From NCBI GenBank assembly GCA_018066145.1, contig JAGHRY010000092.1:1-35012 (forward strand): a DNA stretch of 35,012 bases, read 5' to 3'. The position numbers and the translations under genes were made by a program. Within the stretch, counting starts at the first letter, position 1, and every line of letters starts with the position of its first letter. The notes below the pieces were generated by a model. That model was not told where the DNA came from and ran no database searches. It saw only the letters and a program-made list of their open reading frames with translations. Below are positions 25,126 through 34,607 of this stretch, piece by piece. The stretch comes from Candidatus Colimorpha merdihippi. GTDB lineage: Bacteria; Bacteroidota; Bacteroidia; Bacteroidales; P3.

Positions 25126-27879
25126 TTATTTAAGTAAAGGGAGGATTTCCTTCTCGAACAAATCGCGGCGGATAATGCGATAGTGGGGATCGTATACCTG
25201 GTTGAAGTGTGCCGAGTGATGCACCACATATTGCCCTTTGTCCATAAAGGAGCGCAATAGGGTGGCATCTTGGTCGAAGTTCTTAGGTTGAGGCGTCACC
25301 TGGCGAACCACTTTTTCAATCCGCTCCCATTGGCCTCGCCAATCGTATAGGGGCATTTTATACGATAGTTTGGCACTCTGCATCAGCAGCTGCACAAATC
25401 TGCCCAGCTCGATTTTTCCATCTTGTATCAAGCGAATATTGACTCTTACAAAATTGTTTTCCACTCCAATGTATTCGTAGTCGGGGTAAGTGTGCGATTC
25501 GGGCTTCATCTGCGAGAGTTCGTTGACGATATACTGCACACACGAGGCGGAGTCTTTGATGATATGGCCGGGACCATATACATCCTGATAGCAGGCTTTA
25601 TATATGTCTTGCAGCTGTGCTTCAGGGAATTGACTCATGTAGTCGCCCAACACTTTGGCTGCCCGATTGGGCACATCATAGGCATGATTGTCTATCAGTT
25701 TCAAGATTTCCCGCGCATGTTTTATTGTTTTTCCGGTTTCCACTTTACAATATGTGAATCGCGTTTTCGGCCAATTGTTTTCATATTCCGAGAGGATGGA
25801 ATCGAACTGTTTTTCGTCAAAGGGTATTCCCTTTTGTTCTGCATCTTTTACAGCTTGGAAGAATTTATTCCAGCGCTGCAAATAGTACTGCGAAAGCAAA
25901 TTCCCCCATGCGCGATTGCCATAGTCGTTTAACACCGTACCTCCCCAAATGGTAATCAAAGTGTTGGCCTGCTGTTCATAGTAGTCTTGCTCTTCTTTAT
26001 CCTTGCCCCATGAGCGGGCGCTGCAAGTCCAGTCACACAATCCTATAGGTGAAAATTCCGATAAAAGAAGATCAGATTTGACAATCAGTTTTATTGCAAC
26101 TTGGGAATAGTGCTCCATGGATTCAAGGTCGTGACGTCGATAGGCATCGGTATAAGCATCGCGCACTTCCATAAAATGGTTGCCCAGCCATTGCGACAAC
26201 AGGTTGGCCAGGTCATAACGGTAGGCTTGCCGTGACGAGGGTTGCACCAGCAGTAGCCGTATGGCGCGAAGCAATGTGGCGTTGTCGTATGAATAATAAG
26301 GTTTGGTGTAATAGGTTCCATGGCCCGAAAGGGTGGGACGCGCCACCATTTGGCTTCCCAAGCCATAGAACGACCAATCTTTGTACACCGAATCCATCAG
26401 CAGCTGCCATGCTTCACGGGCATAGGGATTCGAACCGCCGTAGCGGGCATCGGCCCATTGCTGGGCAAAATGGCGGGTATGGCTGGCCGAATCAGTTCCC
26501 GCCCAAGCATGGTCGAAGAGATAATGGTATATCTGCGGACTATTATCAAAACCTTCCAGCGTAGAGCCTACCCCTATCATATTGCCGGGCTGGTCATGAA
26601 TGGCTTTGTCGTATTTGCTCCCAATGGCGGGAATATCGCCAACGAGCATGGTGTTGCCGCCAAAGTTGCCTAGGTAGCACCAGATGAATGGCTGTCCGTA
26701 GAAAGCCTCCGAAAGGCGCCACACTTCGGTCTTTTCGCAGAAATAGTCAAGCAATATCATCTTGCCCTGCGGCACGGCAGTAAGATAGGCTTTGAGCCGA
26801 TCGGGAGTCCACTGGCCGCGTTTGTAATAAAACACCCAGCTCATCTGCAGCCATCGGGCTTCGGCATCCACTTGCTGAAGCGAGGCATATATGTTCTTTG
26901 ACACTCCGGCCAGATAGTCGGGATCCCAGCTTGGAGGATCCATCTCGTTGAAGGGATCGAGCCCATAGATATGGTCGGTGCCATAGAGGGCTGTTTGTTT
27001 TTGCAGGTATTTCTGTTGGATGACAGCAAACAGGCTATCGGTGGAGTTCATAAAATAGGTAGGTTCAAAACCGCACCAGCTGCTGAGCCGCTGGACATCG
27101 GCCTTAGGGTAGCGCTCGGCTATCTGCCGCGGCACATGCCCTGCAAAGGCTGGCAGCACGGGTGTCATACCCAGCTGGCGTTCACGCTCTACAATATTCT
27201 TTTGCAGTTCTTTCTGGCCGTCAATCCAGCCTTGTGGAAGCGGTCCGCCAAAGCCATCGAGGTTGGCCATCCGGTGCCAAGGCAGATGCGCAGGACCGCT
27301 GAAATAGGCGCGTATCTCTTCGTCGGTCATACCCAACTCGCGCCACACTTCCTGCCACACGGCTTCCTGGCCGGTCAGCGATAGCGGCATATTGATGCCG
27401 TTAAGTGCCATCCAGTCAATCAAATGCTCCCATTGTTCCCATCGCCACCAAACCATGGTGTAGCCATAAGTGCAATAGTTCAGGAAGAAACGCGCTTGCA
27501 CGTCGGCCTTCCGATACACGCGTTCTTTCACCTTGGGCAGACGGCAGGGCAGTTCTATAGGGTCGCTGGAATACCACGATATGGTGGTATGGGCATACTC
27601 TTTCAAGTAGTGGTTCAACGCCATGCACATCGATATGTCGTTATTGGCTACGATGCAAACTTTATTCCCATTTTGGAAAAAGGTATAACTGTCATTCGCG
27701 GGGTTGGGCTCTATTATTGAATTGTGCTGAATGGCATTCCACTGCTTGTAGGTATGGAACTCTACTTGCCGCGCTTTGCTGCCCAAAATGCGTTGAGCCA
27801 ATTGCTGAGCAGCCTGCTGCGCATTTGCCGACAGTGCAACACAGCCTGCCAATAGGATAAAGATGAAGATTCTTTTCAT
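25126..27879 (-). CDS. GH89 alpha-N-acetylglucosaminidase with extra C-terminal domain
   Basis: Exported glycosidase of 917 residues, family GH89, which removes terminal alpha-linked GlcNAc from host glycans such as heparan or gastric mucin. A signal peptide ('KRIFIFILLAGCVALSANA') is followed by the N-domain. The catalytic domain shows 'FLNYCTYGYTMVWWRWEQWEHLIDWMALNG', 'LPAFAGHVPRQI' and the acidic 'GLDPFNEMDPPSW'. The last 155 residues (from 'CYQDVYGPGHI', 25126-25593) exceed a normal GH89 and match a small Bacteroidetes family that I recall as free-standing ('HHSAHFNQVYDPHYRI'). The ORF track starts at 27918; the Met at 27879 opens the signal peptide and lies 4 bp after tatC. Confidence 0.9.
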   Translation of the reverse strand: MKRIFIFILLAGCVALSANAQQAAQQLAQRILGSKARQVEFHTYKQWNAIQHNSIIEPNPANDSYTFFQNGNKVCIVANNDISMCMALNHYLKEYAHTTISWYSSDPIELPCRLPKVKERVYRKADVQARFFLNYCTYGYTMVWWRWEQWEHLIDWMALNGINMPLSLTGQEAVWQEVWRELGMTDEEIRAYFSGPAHLPWHRMANLDGFGGPLPQGWIDGQKELQKNIVERERQLGMTPVLPAFAGHVPRQIAERYPKADVQRLSSWCGFEPTYFMNSTDSLFAVIQQKYLQKQTALYGTDHIYGLDPFNEMDPPSWDPDYLAGVSKNIYASLQQVDAEARWLQMSWVFYYKRGQWTPDRLKAYLTAVPQGKMILLDYFCEKTEVWRLSEAFYGQPFIWCYLGNFGGNTMLVGDIPAIGSKYDKAIHDQPGNMIGVGSTLEGFDNSPQIYHYLFDHAWAGTDSASHTRHFAQQWADARYGGSNPYAREAWQLLMDSVYKDWSFYGLGSQMVARPTLSGHGTYYTKPYYSYDNATLLRAIRLLLVQPSSRQAYRYDLANLLSQWLGNHFMEVRDAYTDAYRRHDLESMEHYSQVAIKLIVKSDLLLSEFSPIGLCDWTCSARSWGKDKEEQDYYEQQANTLITIWGGTVLNDYGNRAWGNLLSQYYLQRWNKFFQAVKDAEQKGIPFDEKQFDSILSEYENNWPKTRFTYCKVETGKTIKHAREILKLIDNHAYDVPNRAAKVLGDYMSQFPEAQLQDIYKACYQDVYGPGHIIKDSASCVQYIVNELSQMKPESHTYPDYEYIGVENNFVRVNIRLIQDGKIELGRFVQLLMQSAKLSYKMPLYDWRGQWERIEKVVRQVTPQPKNFDQDATLLRSFMDKGQYVVHHSAHFNQVYDPHYRIIRRDLFEKEILPLLK

Positions 27880-27883
27880 AGTC

Positions 27884-28633
27884 TTACGATTTGACAGTTT
27901 TTTTGACGATGACAACACTCATTTCGTACAATGCGTATATGGGCAGCGCCACCAGCGTCAGGGTGAACGGGTCGCCCGTTGGGGTGATAACGGCGGCAAT
28001 AATCAATATTACTACTATGGCATGGCGGCGGTATTTGGTCATAAAATGCGACTTCAGCACCCCTATCTTGGCCAGCAGCCAGCACAAGATGGGCAATTCA
28101 AACATCACGCCCATCAAAAAACACAGCATCAGCAGCATTCCCACATACGAGGTAAGGGCTATCTGGTTGGGCACATCCGGACTCACTTGGTAGGTGCCCA
28201 AAAAGCGGAAGGTCAATGGGAATATCAGGAAATAGTTGAGTGCTACTCCCAGCAGAAACATCACATAGCCTCCGCCTACTGCGCGTATGGCATAGCGGCG
28301 CTCGTGTGCATAAAGCCCTGGAGCCACAAAATGAAACAGCAGGTACAGCACATAGGGCGATACTATCAGCAGTCCCATCCATAGCGACACCTTCATGTGT
28401 ACCAGAAACTGTTGGGCCAATTCGGGGTTGAACATATCTACATGGAAATCGGAGCTGATGCCTGTCAACCGGGTGAAGGTGCGATAGATAAAGAAGTCGG
28501 GGCTGCTTGGTGCCATAACGATGGCAAAAAGCCATTCTTTACAGCAAAAGGCGGCCACGGCGCATAACACCACGGCCACCACCGCCTTTACCAGATACGA
28601 GCGAAGCTCGTCCAAATGTTCCCAAAAGTCCAT
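27884..28633 (-). CDS. tatC: Twin-arginine translocase subunit TatC
   Basis: The receptor component of the Tat export system, 249 residues with six membrane helices. Seen are the N-terminal 'FWEHLDELRSYLVKA' (family motif HLxELR), 'FPLTFRFLGTY', the first-loop Pro/Ser pattern and 'GVMFELPILCWLLAKIGVL' with the conserved FELP. It follows tatA by 22 bp and precedes the GH89 gene by 4 bp. Only one TatA-type subunit is present, as in other Bacteroidetes with minimal Tat systems. Confidence 0.95.
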   Translation of the reverse strand: MDFWEHLDELRSYLVKAVVAVVLCAVAAFCCKEWLFAIVMAPSSPDFFIYRTFTRLTGISSDFHVDMFNPELAQQFLVHMKVSLWMGLLIVSPYVLYLLFHFVAPGLYAHERRYAIRAVGGGYVMFLLGVALNYFLIFPLTFRFLGTYQVSPDVPNQIALTSYVGMLLMLCFLMGVMFELPILCWLLAKIGVLKSHFMTKYRRHAIVVILIIAAVITPTGDPFTLTLVALPIYALYEMSVVIVKKTVKS

Positions 28634-28655
28634 GCCGACTTTCGTTTATGCAATA

Positions 28656-28838
28656 TTATTTGTCTAGCTGGGGATCGTTTTTCTTAGGCTCTTCAATGCC
28701 GTTCATTCCATCCTTGAAACTCTTCACCCCTTTGCCAACGCCATGCATCAGCTCGGGAATCTTCTTCCCGCCAAAAAGCAACAGCACTACGGCTAATATT
28801 ACAATTATTTCGGTGGTTCCAATAAAAAGCATATTCAT
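28656..28838 (-). CDS. tatA: Twin-arginine translocase subunit TatA
   Basis: Pore-forming Tat subunit of 60 residues: one N-terminal helix ('[25 protein letters not shown]') with the FGGKKIPEL hinge, an amphipathic helix ('[15 protein letters not shown]') and a short acidic tail. It lies 24 bp after the aldo/keto reductase and 22 bp before tatC. Confidence 0.95.
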   Translation of the reverse strand: MNMLFIGTTEIIVILAVVLLLFGGKKIPELMHGVGKGVKSFKDGMNGIEEPKKNDPQLDK

Positions 28839-28862
28839 TATTGTTTAGTATTAATATTCTCT

Positions 28863-30272
28863 TTATCCCAGTTTTTCAATCATCGCCATCTGACGAGGGA
28901 TATTGATCTGCTGGGGGCATTCGCTCAAGCAGCGGCCGCAGGCAATGCAATGTTCGGCCTGGCGGTCGGGGTCAACGGCTTTGTTGTAGTTCTTTAGATA
29001 GGCGCGGCGGGCCTTGCGATAGGCGCGACGTTCTTCTGATGAGGCATCTTCGGCCAGATCCTTAATGGCGTTACCCTCGTTGAGCATCTTGTTGTAGTGG
29101 GCAAAAATGCCAGGAATATCCAAGCCGTAAGGACAGGGCATGCAATACTGGCAGCCTGTACAGGGCACCAGCGACATGCCGGCATAACGATTGGCTATAT
29201 CGGCAAGCATCTTCAGTTCATCTTCGCTCAATGGCTTGTGGGGCGAGAGGGTGCGTATGTTGTCCTGCAGGTGCTCCATATAGGTCATGCCGCTCAGCAC
29301 GGTGAGGATACGAGGCTGGTTGGCAGCAAAGCGGAATGCCCACGAAGCCAAACTCTGATTGGGGGCGCGGCGCTTAAGCTCGTCTACGGCAAACTGAGGC
29401 AGGTTGGCCAGTTGGCCGCCCAGCAGAGGTTCCATCACGAATATGGGAATATTGCGCTCGGCCAATTGACCATACAGGTACTCAGAATTGGCATCGCCAC
29501 TGTCGCCATCTTCTGCCAAATCGCCAGCATGCTGCCAGTTGATATAGTTGTGCTGGATGAGCACATGGTCCCAATGAACCTTGCCATGGAGCGAAAGGGC
29601 ATAGTCGAACACTTTCACATCGCCATGGTACGAGAATCCCAAATTGCGGATACGGCCCAGCTTGCGCTGCTCCATCAGCCAATCAAGCATGCCGTTTTCT
29701 TCAAAACGCACTTTGAAGGCGGTCATAGGATCCATGGTCTCGCCGTCGACACCCTTGCAGGGAAGACCTACGCAGTGGAGCATGTAGAAATCCACATGAT
29801 CGGTCTGTAGCCTTCTCAGAGATTCCTCAAACATAGCCTTGCTTCCTTCGAAACTGAGGGTGTCGGGACTCATATTGGAGAGTTTGGTGCTAATCAGATA
29901 TTCGTCGCGGTTGTGGCGGCTCAAGGCAATGCCGATGGCTGCTTCGGAGCGGGCCTTGCAGTAGCGGGGGGCGGTGTCGAAAAGGTTGACGCCATGTGAC
30001 AAGGCATAGTCGGTAAGTTCGTTGATGCGGTCCTGATCTAGGTCGCTATCACGATTGCCTTCTTCTACTGTCGGCAGTCGCATCTGTCCGTAACCCAGCA
30101 CCGACACCTTCTCACCATGTGTACCGGTGCGGTATGTCATCTGGTCGGTAGGAACTTCGCCGAGTTCGAAACCTTCGGCTTGTGTCTTGTTGGGGCTATC
30201 GCATCCGGCTGCAATGGCAGCAGTTGCCAGGGTGCCAGCACCCAAACTCTTCAAAAAATCGCGTCTATTCAT
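28863..30272 (-). CDS. Tat-exported aldo/keto reductase with two 4Fe-4S motifs
   Basis: A 469-residue exported oxidoreductase. It begins 'MNRRDFLKSLGAGTLATAAIAAGC', a twin-arginine signal that also has a lipobox Cys, so the protein is likely a Tat-exported lipoprotein. The aldo/keto reductase barrel shows 'VNLFDTAPRY', 'STKLSN', 'HVDFYMLHCVG' and 'LGFSYHGD'. The C-terminal part carries two Cys clusters, 'CTGCQYCMPCPYG' and 'CIACGRCLSECPQ', for [4Fe-4S] centres. tatA and tatC follow directly, which suits a client that needs cofactor loading before export. Substrate unknown. Confidence 0.93.
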   Translation of the reverse strand: MNRRDFLKSLGAGTLATAAIAAGCDSPNKTQAEGFELGEVPTDQMTYRTGTHGEKVSVLGYGQMRLPTVEEGNRDSDLDQDRINELTDYALSHGVNLFDTAPRYCKARSEAAIGIALSRHNRDEYLISTKLSNMSPDTLSFEGSKAMFEESLRRLQTDHVDFYMLHCVGLPCKGVDGETMDPMTAFKVRFEENGMLDWLMEQRKLGRIRNLGFSYHGDVKVFDYALSLHGKVHWDHVLIQHNYINWQHAGDLAEDGDSGDANSEYLYGQLAERNIPIFVMEPLLGGQLANLPQFAVDELKRRAPNQSLASWAFRFAANQPRILTVLSGMTYMEHLQDNIRTLSPHKPLSEDELKMLADIANRYAGMSLVPCTGCQYCMPCPYGLDIPGIFAHYNKMLNEGNAIKDLAEDASSEERRAYRKARRAYLKNYNKAVDPDRQAEHCIACGRCLSECPQQINIPRQMAMIEKLG

Positions 30273-30311
30273 ATATTATGAGAGTGTGTATTCTTTTAAT
30301 AATTTGTTTTT

Positions 30312-31583
30312 TTATTTATCGGTAATCTTGATGGTGGTCAGCTGCACCGGCTTGGCGTCGCGCAATTCAATCTTAAACCCTAACATGTCGTCAAGGGCGG
30401 CATCATATCCGTGCAGCATATCCAGTATCGGATTGCTGCGTTCTAGACAGTAGAATTTGTTCACCAGAGTCGAATCTTCGGCCATTTCAAATTCTTGGAT
30501 AATGCTATTTCCTCTTATACCCAAAGAATTGCTGCACAGGCGTGTCCATGCCATTCCCATATCCTTGCAGTCCATACTCATCAGTTCTTCGTGACCGTCG
30601 GCATATTTCAGCCACACTTCTTTAAGCATTACGGTGTCAGTGGCTATATGGCACGATTTCTCCATGGGTCCGCACACCATATCCACATATTGGTGGAACA
30701 GCTGGCTGAAATCGGGTTTGCGCGGAGTGTCGAATTTCACTTTCAGCATCACACGCTCCTCCAGGCTTTGGCCTTCAGGCACCCAATCATACTGCGCGTC
30801 GTCCTGCGTGCCCAGCGATGCCAGTTTGGCTGCTATCTCTGCCGGTTCTCCCACCATATAGAATTGGGTGGTAGCAGAGTCGAGCAGACTCAATTCGGGC
30901 GATTCCATGTCGAGGCTCTCGATATCGGTAAAGGCTTTCTGCGGCACCATTTCCATCGATATGCCGTTAGCCTCATAAGCCACCGGATCGCCTACCATCA
31001 TCAATGGCAGGATGATGGCCAAGCTGTTGTTGGCCACATGTACCAACGCCGAAAGCCAAAAATTGACATTGATGGTAAGCCAACTAAGCACCAGCGCCAT
31101 GCCGAAAATATCCACCAGGCCCAATGCGGATCCTAACGAGAATCCATTGAATCCCGACATATGGCATAGGGCAAAGCCTACCGAAGTGAGCACGGCATTG
31201 ATCCAGCGCTGTATATACAGGTCTCTCACCAGCAGCCACACGGCCAGCACGGCACCTACCACCAGGAGGCCCCACAGGTGCATCTCGCTGACGGTAAACA
31301 CCGTCATCAGCACCAGGCATACAATGGTCATCCAACGTTTGCCCACACCCCACAGGCGGAAACTGACTTCTTCCAATATAGGCTGAAAGAAGCATAACAG
31401 CATCAGGGTGAAGAAAGGCGACATCTGAAACAGGGCTTTGCCATATTCCATCAGGGTTTCCTGGCCGGCAGGAGCATACCCCATTTTGTCCATGATATAC
31501 GATGCCAGCATCGACCCCAGCCACAACGCCAGGCCAATCCACAGCATCGGAAGGTATCTTTTGTCAAATCGTTTCTTTTTCAT
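30312..31583 (-). CDS. CPBP-family intramembrane protease with long C-terminal domain
   Basis: Membrane protein of 423 residues. The start at 31583 (MKKKRFDKRYLP) was chosen because the 46 earlier codons of the track ORF lie inside the TPM gene. The N-terminal part has 7-8 helices with the CPBP/ABI motifs 'LEEVSFR' (EExxxR), 'FALCHMSG' and 'HVANNS'. From about residue 210 a soluble region follows ('EANGISMEMVPQKAFTDIESLDMESPELS...') with no family that I recognise. It lies 37 bp after the TPM gene and 39 bp before the aldo/keto reductase. Confidence 0.8.
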   Translation of the reverse strand: MKKKRFDKRYLPMLWIGLALWLGSMLASYIMDKMGYAPAGQETLMEYGKALFQMSPFFTLMLLCFFQPILEEVSFRLWGVGKRWMTIVCLVLMTVFTVSEMHLWGLLVVGAVLAVWLLVRDLYIQRWINAVLTSVGFALCHMSGFNGFSLGSALGLVDIFGMALVLSWLTINVNFWLSALVHVANNSLAIILPLMMVGDPVAYEANGISMEMVPQKAFTDIESLDMESPELSLLDSATTQFYMVGEPAEIAAKLASLGTQDDAQYDWVPEGQSLEERVMLKVKFDTPRKPDFSQLFHQYVDMVCGPMEKSCHIATDTVMLKEVWLKYADGHEELMSMDCKDMGMAWTRLCSNSLGIRGNSIIQEFEMAEDSTLVNKFYCLERSNPILDMLHGYDAALDDMLGFKIELRDAKPVQLTTIKITDK

Positions 31584-31620
31584 AATATTAATATTAATGA
31601 TTGTACAAAGCTCTTCTTGC

Positions 31621-33189
31621 TTACCAGCGGCCTGAGGCACCGCCGCCACCCGAATGTCCGCCACCAAAAGAGCCGCCGCTGCTATGGGAGCCTCCACTCC
31701 AGCCGCCCGAGCTGCTGCCACCCGAACTGCTGCTGGTATCCTGCAGCCGGGGGATGCTCACTTGCGCCACTTCTTCGTGGCCGCAAAACTGACAATGATA
31801 GGTGGTTTGGCGCAATCCGCTGCTGTAGTGCGTGGCTTCTTTCAGCGTAACGGTTTTTATCTCTTTCTTGGTTCGGGCTCCACAGGCGCTGCATGCCGAG
31901 TATTTCGTATATGCAATGCCTTTGTCGGCCACCAAGGTTTCATGGCCGTTGGAACAGCGGTAGTGGCGATACTTCATCGACCCGATTTCATTCTCCTTCT
32001 TTTGTTTGTCGGTAAGCCTATTCAGCAAATCTACCGGTTTCATCTGCTGTCCGCATTCTGGACAGTTGCATAGGTCGGCCGATTCTTTGATGTAGCGCTT
32101 ATACATTTTATAGAAGAAGTATCCCACCCAAGGGGCGCAAATCATGGTTATCATCGATACGCCGTTGTTCATGGCTTTCTCGTACATCTGGCTCGGACGT
32201 ACTGCGCTGGCAGCCTTGGATTTGGCTTGGCGAATGGAGCGCCGGTTGTGCCACACGCACACCAGCGTCAGCCACAAGGCCAGCACCAGCCACATTTTTC
32301 TGCCATAACTACTAGGATCGCTGCCGCCTTCAATAAGGACCGAGCCAAATAAGAAAAAGGCTAATGCCGAAAGGCACAGCACCACATAGCGCAAACAGCC
32401 ATGGTGCTCCCAGGCGTTGCCATTCCATTGGGCTGATTTGCCATTGATGCCGTCGACAAAATTAGTGCCGTCGGCAAGCGTCATGCTTTTGCTTTGCGCT
32501 ACGGCAGCACCTTTCTTTTTGTTTTTGCGACCGCGAATCCACCCTTTTACCATGTTGAAGAATCCCACAAACATGGTTACAAAAGCAATAGATCCCATCA
32601 ATCCCCAAGGAAAACTATCCTGAAGCGTAGGTTCGGGAGCCGTGGGGTATTGCACTTGGCCATAATCGGCCACCATGCCTACACCTGGCACATCGCTACT
32701 CCCCCCGAGCAGTTTCACCAGTCCGAAAGCGCCTTCGCGCATGCCTGCGCTGTAGCGGCCTTCTTTCATCAGGGGGATTATCGCCTCATCTATCACTCTT
32801 TTGCAGATGACGTCCGGCAGTATGCCCTCGGTGCCGTAGCCCGTTTCTATCTCTATGGCGTGCTGGTCGTACACCATCAGCAGCAACAGCCCGTTATCCT
32901 TGCTGCGCTCGCCGATTCCCCATTTGCGGAACAGGTTGGTGGCAAAATCACGGGGGTCGTCGTCGCCGATGGAGTTCAGGGCTACAATAAATATGTCCAC
33001 GCTGTCGCGCACCCCCATGCAGGCCAGATTGATGCGTGCCTCGTCGGCATCGTCAATCAAGCTATCGGGGTCGCTCACATGTATGGAGTCGCTCTGCAAG
33101 CGCGTGTTGGGCACCTGTTCGATGGTCCACGACTGCGCGAATGCAGGCAGCGCCCACATCAGCAGCAATATCAATGAGATTCGTTTCAT
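31621..33189 (-). CDS. TPM-domain membrane protein with zinc ribbons and Gly-rich tail
   Basis: An envelope protein of about 522 residues (start at 33189 or 33195, both before the signal peptide 'ISLILLLMWALPAFAQ'). Residues 30-165 form a TPM domain (YgcG type: 'DSVDIFIVALNSIGDDDPRDFATNLFRKWGIG', 'IEIETGYGTEGILPD'). Then come membrane segments and two Cys4-type zinc ribbons ('CNCPECGQQM', 'CSACGARTKKE' with 'CQFCGHEE'). The tail is Gly/Ser-rich, ending 'GGGHSGGGGASGRW', as is common in TPM proteins. It sits between the ferredoxin fragment and the CPBP gene. Role unknown; TPM proteins are linked to membrane-protein quality control. Confidence 0.85.
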   Translation of the reverse strand: MKRISLILLLMWALPAFAQSWTIEQVPNTRLQSDSIHVSDPDSLIDDADEARINLACMGVRDSVDIFIVALNSIGDDDPRDFATNLFRKWGIGERSKDNGLLLLMVYDQHAIEIETGYGTEGILPDVICKRVIDEAIIPLMKEGRYSAGMREGAFGLVKLLGGSSDVPGVGMVADYGQVQYPTAPEPTLQDSFPWGLMGSIAFVTMFVGFFNMVKGWIRGRKNKKKGAAVAQSKSMTLADGTNFVDGINGKSAQWNGNAWEHHGCLRYVVLCLSALAFFLFGSVLIEGGSDPSSYGRKMWLVLALWLTLVCVWHNRRSIRQAKSKAASAVRPSQMYEKAMNNGVSMITMICAPWVGYFFYKMYKRYIKESADLCNCPECGQQMKPVDLLNRLTDKQKKENEIGSMKYRHYRCSNGHETLVADKGIAYTKYSACSACGARTKKEIKTVTLKEATHYSSGLRQTTYHCQFCGHEEVAQVSIPRLQDTSSSSGGSSSGGWSGGSHSSGGSFGGGHSGGGGASGRW

Positions 33190-33220
33190 TGGCATCAAGG
33201 GTTTTGACGATTTGGATTTA

Positions 33221-34585
33221 TTATACGGTAGTATGTACTTCGCGTCCTTCAACATAGATGGCCGAGAAAGGGCGCACCGGGCACAGGTGTTCGCAAGCGC
33301 CGCAGCCGATGCAGGTGTTTTCGTTCACAGCCACTACCTTATGGCCGGTGCTGGCATCATCCACCAGGGTGATGGCACCCGTGGGGCAATGGCGCGAGCA
33401 AGCGTTGCAGGCCACGCCCTGACCCAGCAAACAGTTCTGAGGCACCGTTACGGCATGGCCGATACTGATGGCGCTCTTTTCTATTTCGTCAATTTTCTTG
33501 ATGGCCCCGGCAGGGCACACCTCGCTGCAGCGGGTGCAGTCGGTTTTGCAGTAGCCTTTATCGAAAGCCATTTCGGGTTGAAGCAGGGTGGATCATCCGG
33601 TGGAGGGACGCAGCACCTTGCTGGGGCACTCGCTCACGCACAGCTGGCAGCCGGTGCAGCGGGTGCTGAAGTTTTTCAGGCTCTGGGCACCGAAAGGCTT
33701 CAGGGGCACCTTGCGCTCGGGCACCTGCTTGTCTTCAATCACAGCCAAGCCGCCATCCACTTTCTTCTCCTGGGCTTCCAGGGCCATGGCAGCAGTAACG
33801 GCAGCGGTGGTCACCACAAACTTGCGGCGCGAACCGTCTACATGCTTTTCTTCCTTCGCAGGACGGCCGTATTGGATTGCGCCCACATTGCAATTCTCGA
33901 TACAATCCATGCAGTTAACGCAGCGCGAATAGTCGATCTTGCGGTTTTCGCCATCAATGCACATAGCTTTGCAATTCTTGGCGCAGCGTCCGCAATGCAC
34001 GCATTTGGTTTCGTTGATATAGGGTTTCAGCAAACTGAAGCGGGCCACGGTGCCCAGCACCGTGCCTACAGGGCAGATGGTGTTGCACCACAAGCGGCCC
34101 CACACGGCCGACAATGCTGCTATCACCACAAAGGTAATCATGGCCACACATGCCACCACATTCATTCCCTGCCAGTGGAACACCGTGTTGGCCATGCGGC
34201 CAAAGGCACTATAAGGAGCCACCAGAATGGCCACGCCATTAATGCCCAGCACCATCAGCACCACAAATACGGCCAGCATAGTCCAGCGCAGCCAGGGCAG
34301 GCCTTTGCTATAGTGCATGTGGTTTTTCTTTACTTTAATTCCGATAGCATAGAAAAAATCCTGCAGCACCCCCATGGGGCATGCCACCGAGCAATACCAG
34401 CGCCCTGCCACCAGGCACACCAGCAATATGCCCACCACTACCACCAGGTTCAGCGCCATCACGGCAGGGAGGAATTGGATCTTGGCCAGCCAGCCCACAT
34501 AATTCTGGGCTTCGGGCACAGCAAACAGTACTACGATGCCTGCAAAAAACAGGACACCCAATGCAATTCTAAGTTTTTTCAACAT
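33221..34585 (-). pseudogene. NapH-like polyferredoxin split by one in-frame TGA
   Basis: Two track ORFs (34585-33593 and 33571-33221) lie in the same frame, separated by a single TGA at 33593-33595. The 5' part (330 residues) has four or five membrane helices with 'GRWYCSVACPMG' and 'GRLWCNTICPVG', two ferredoxin clusters ('CVHCGRCAKNC', 'CVNCMDCIENC'), an internal twin-arginine motif 'SRRKFVV' with a hydrophobic segment, and 'CTGCQLCVSECP'. The 3' part holds three more clusters. Residues after the stop read 'STLLQPEM', as in the intact Bacteroidales proteins that I recall, so this was one gene of about 450 codons. It is either a recent nonsense mutation, a readthrough site or a sequencing error. 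The 3' half could still restart at Met 33571. Confidence 0.85.
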
Positions 34586-34607
34586 AGGAAATAATAGGAT
34601 TTTGATA

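Noticed and set aside
26425-26445. GGTTCGAATCC-like tRNA T-loop string on the minus strand
   Set aside because: It lies inside the intact GH89 reading frame and no acceptor stem or anticodon arm surrounds it.
33590-33600. Selenocysteine at the in-frame TGA
   Set aside because: No downstream SECIS-like stem is visible and homologues do not have Cys at this position as far as I recall.
32855-34594. 579-residue plus-strand ORF
   Set aside because: Antisense shadow of the TPM and polyferredoxin genes; composition is typical of a shadow frame (rich in Ala, His and Gln).
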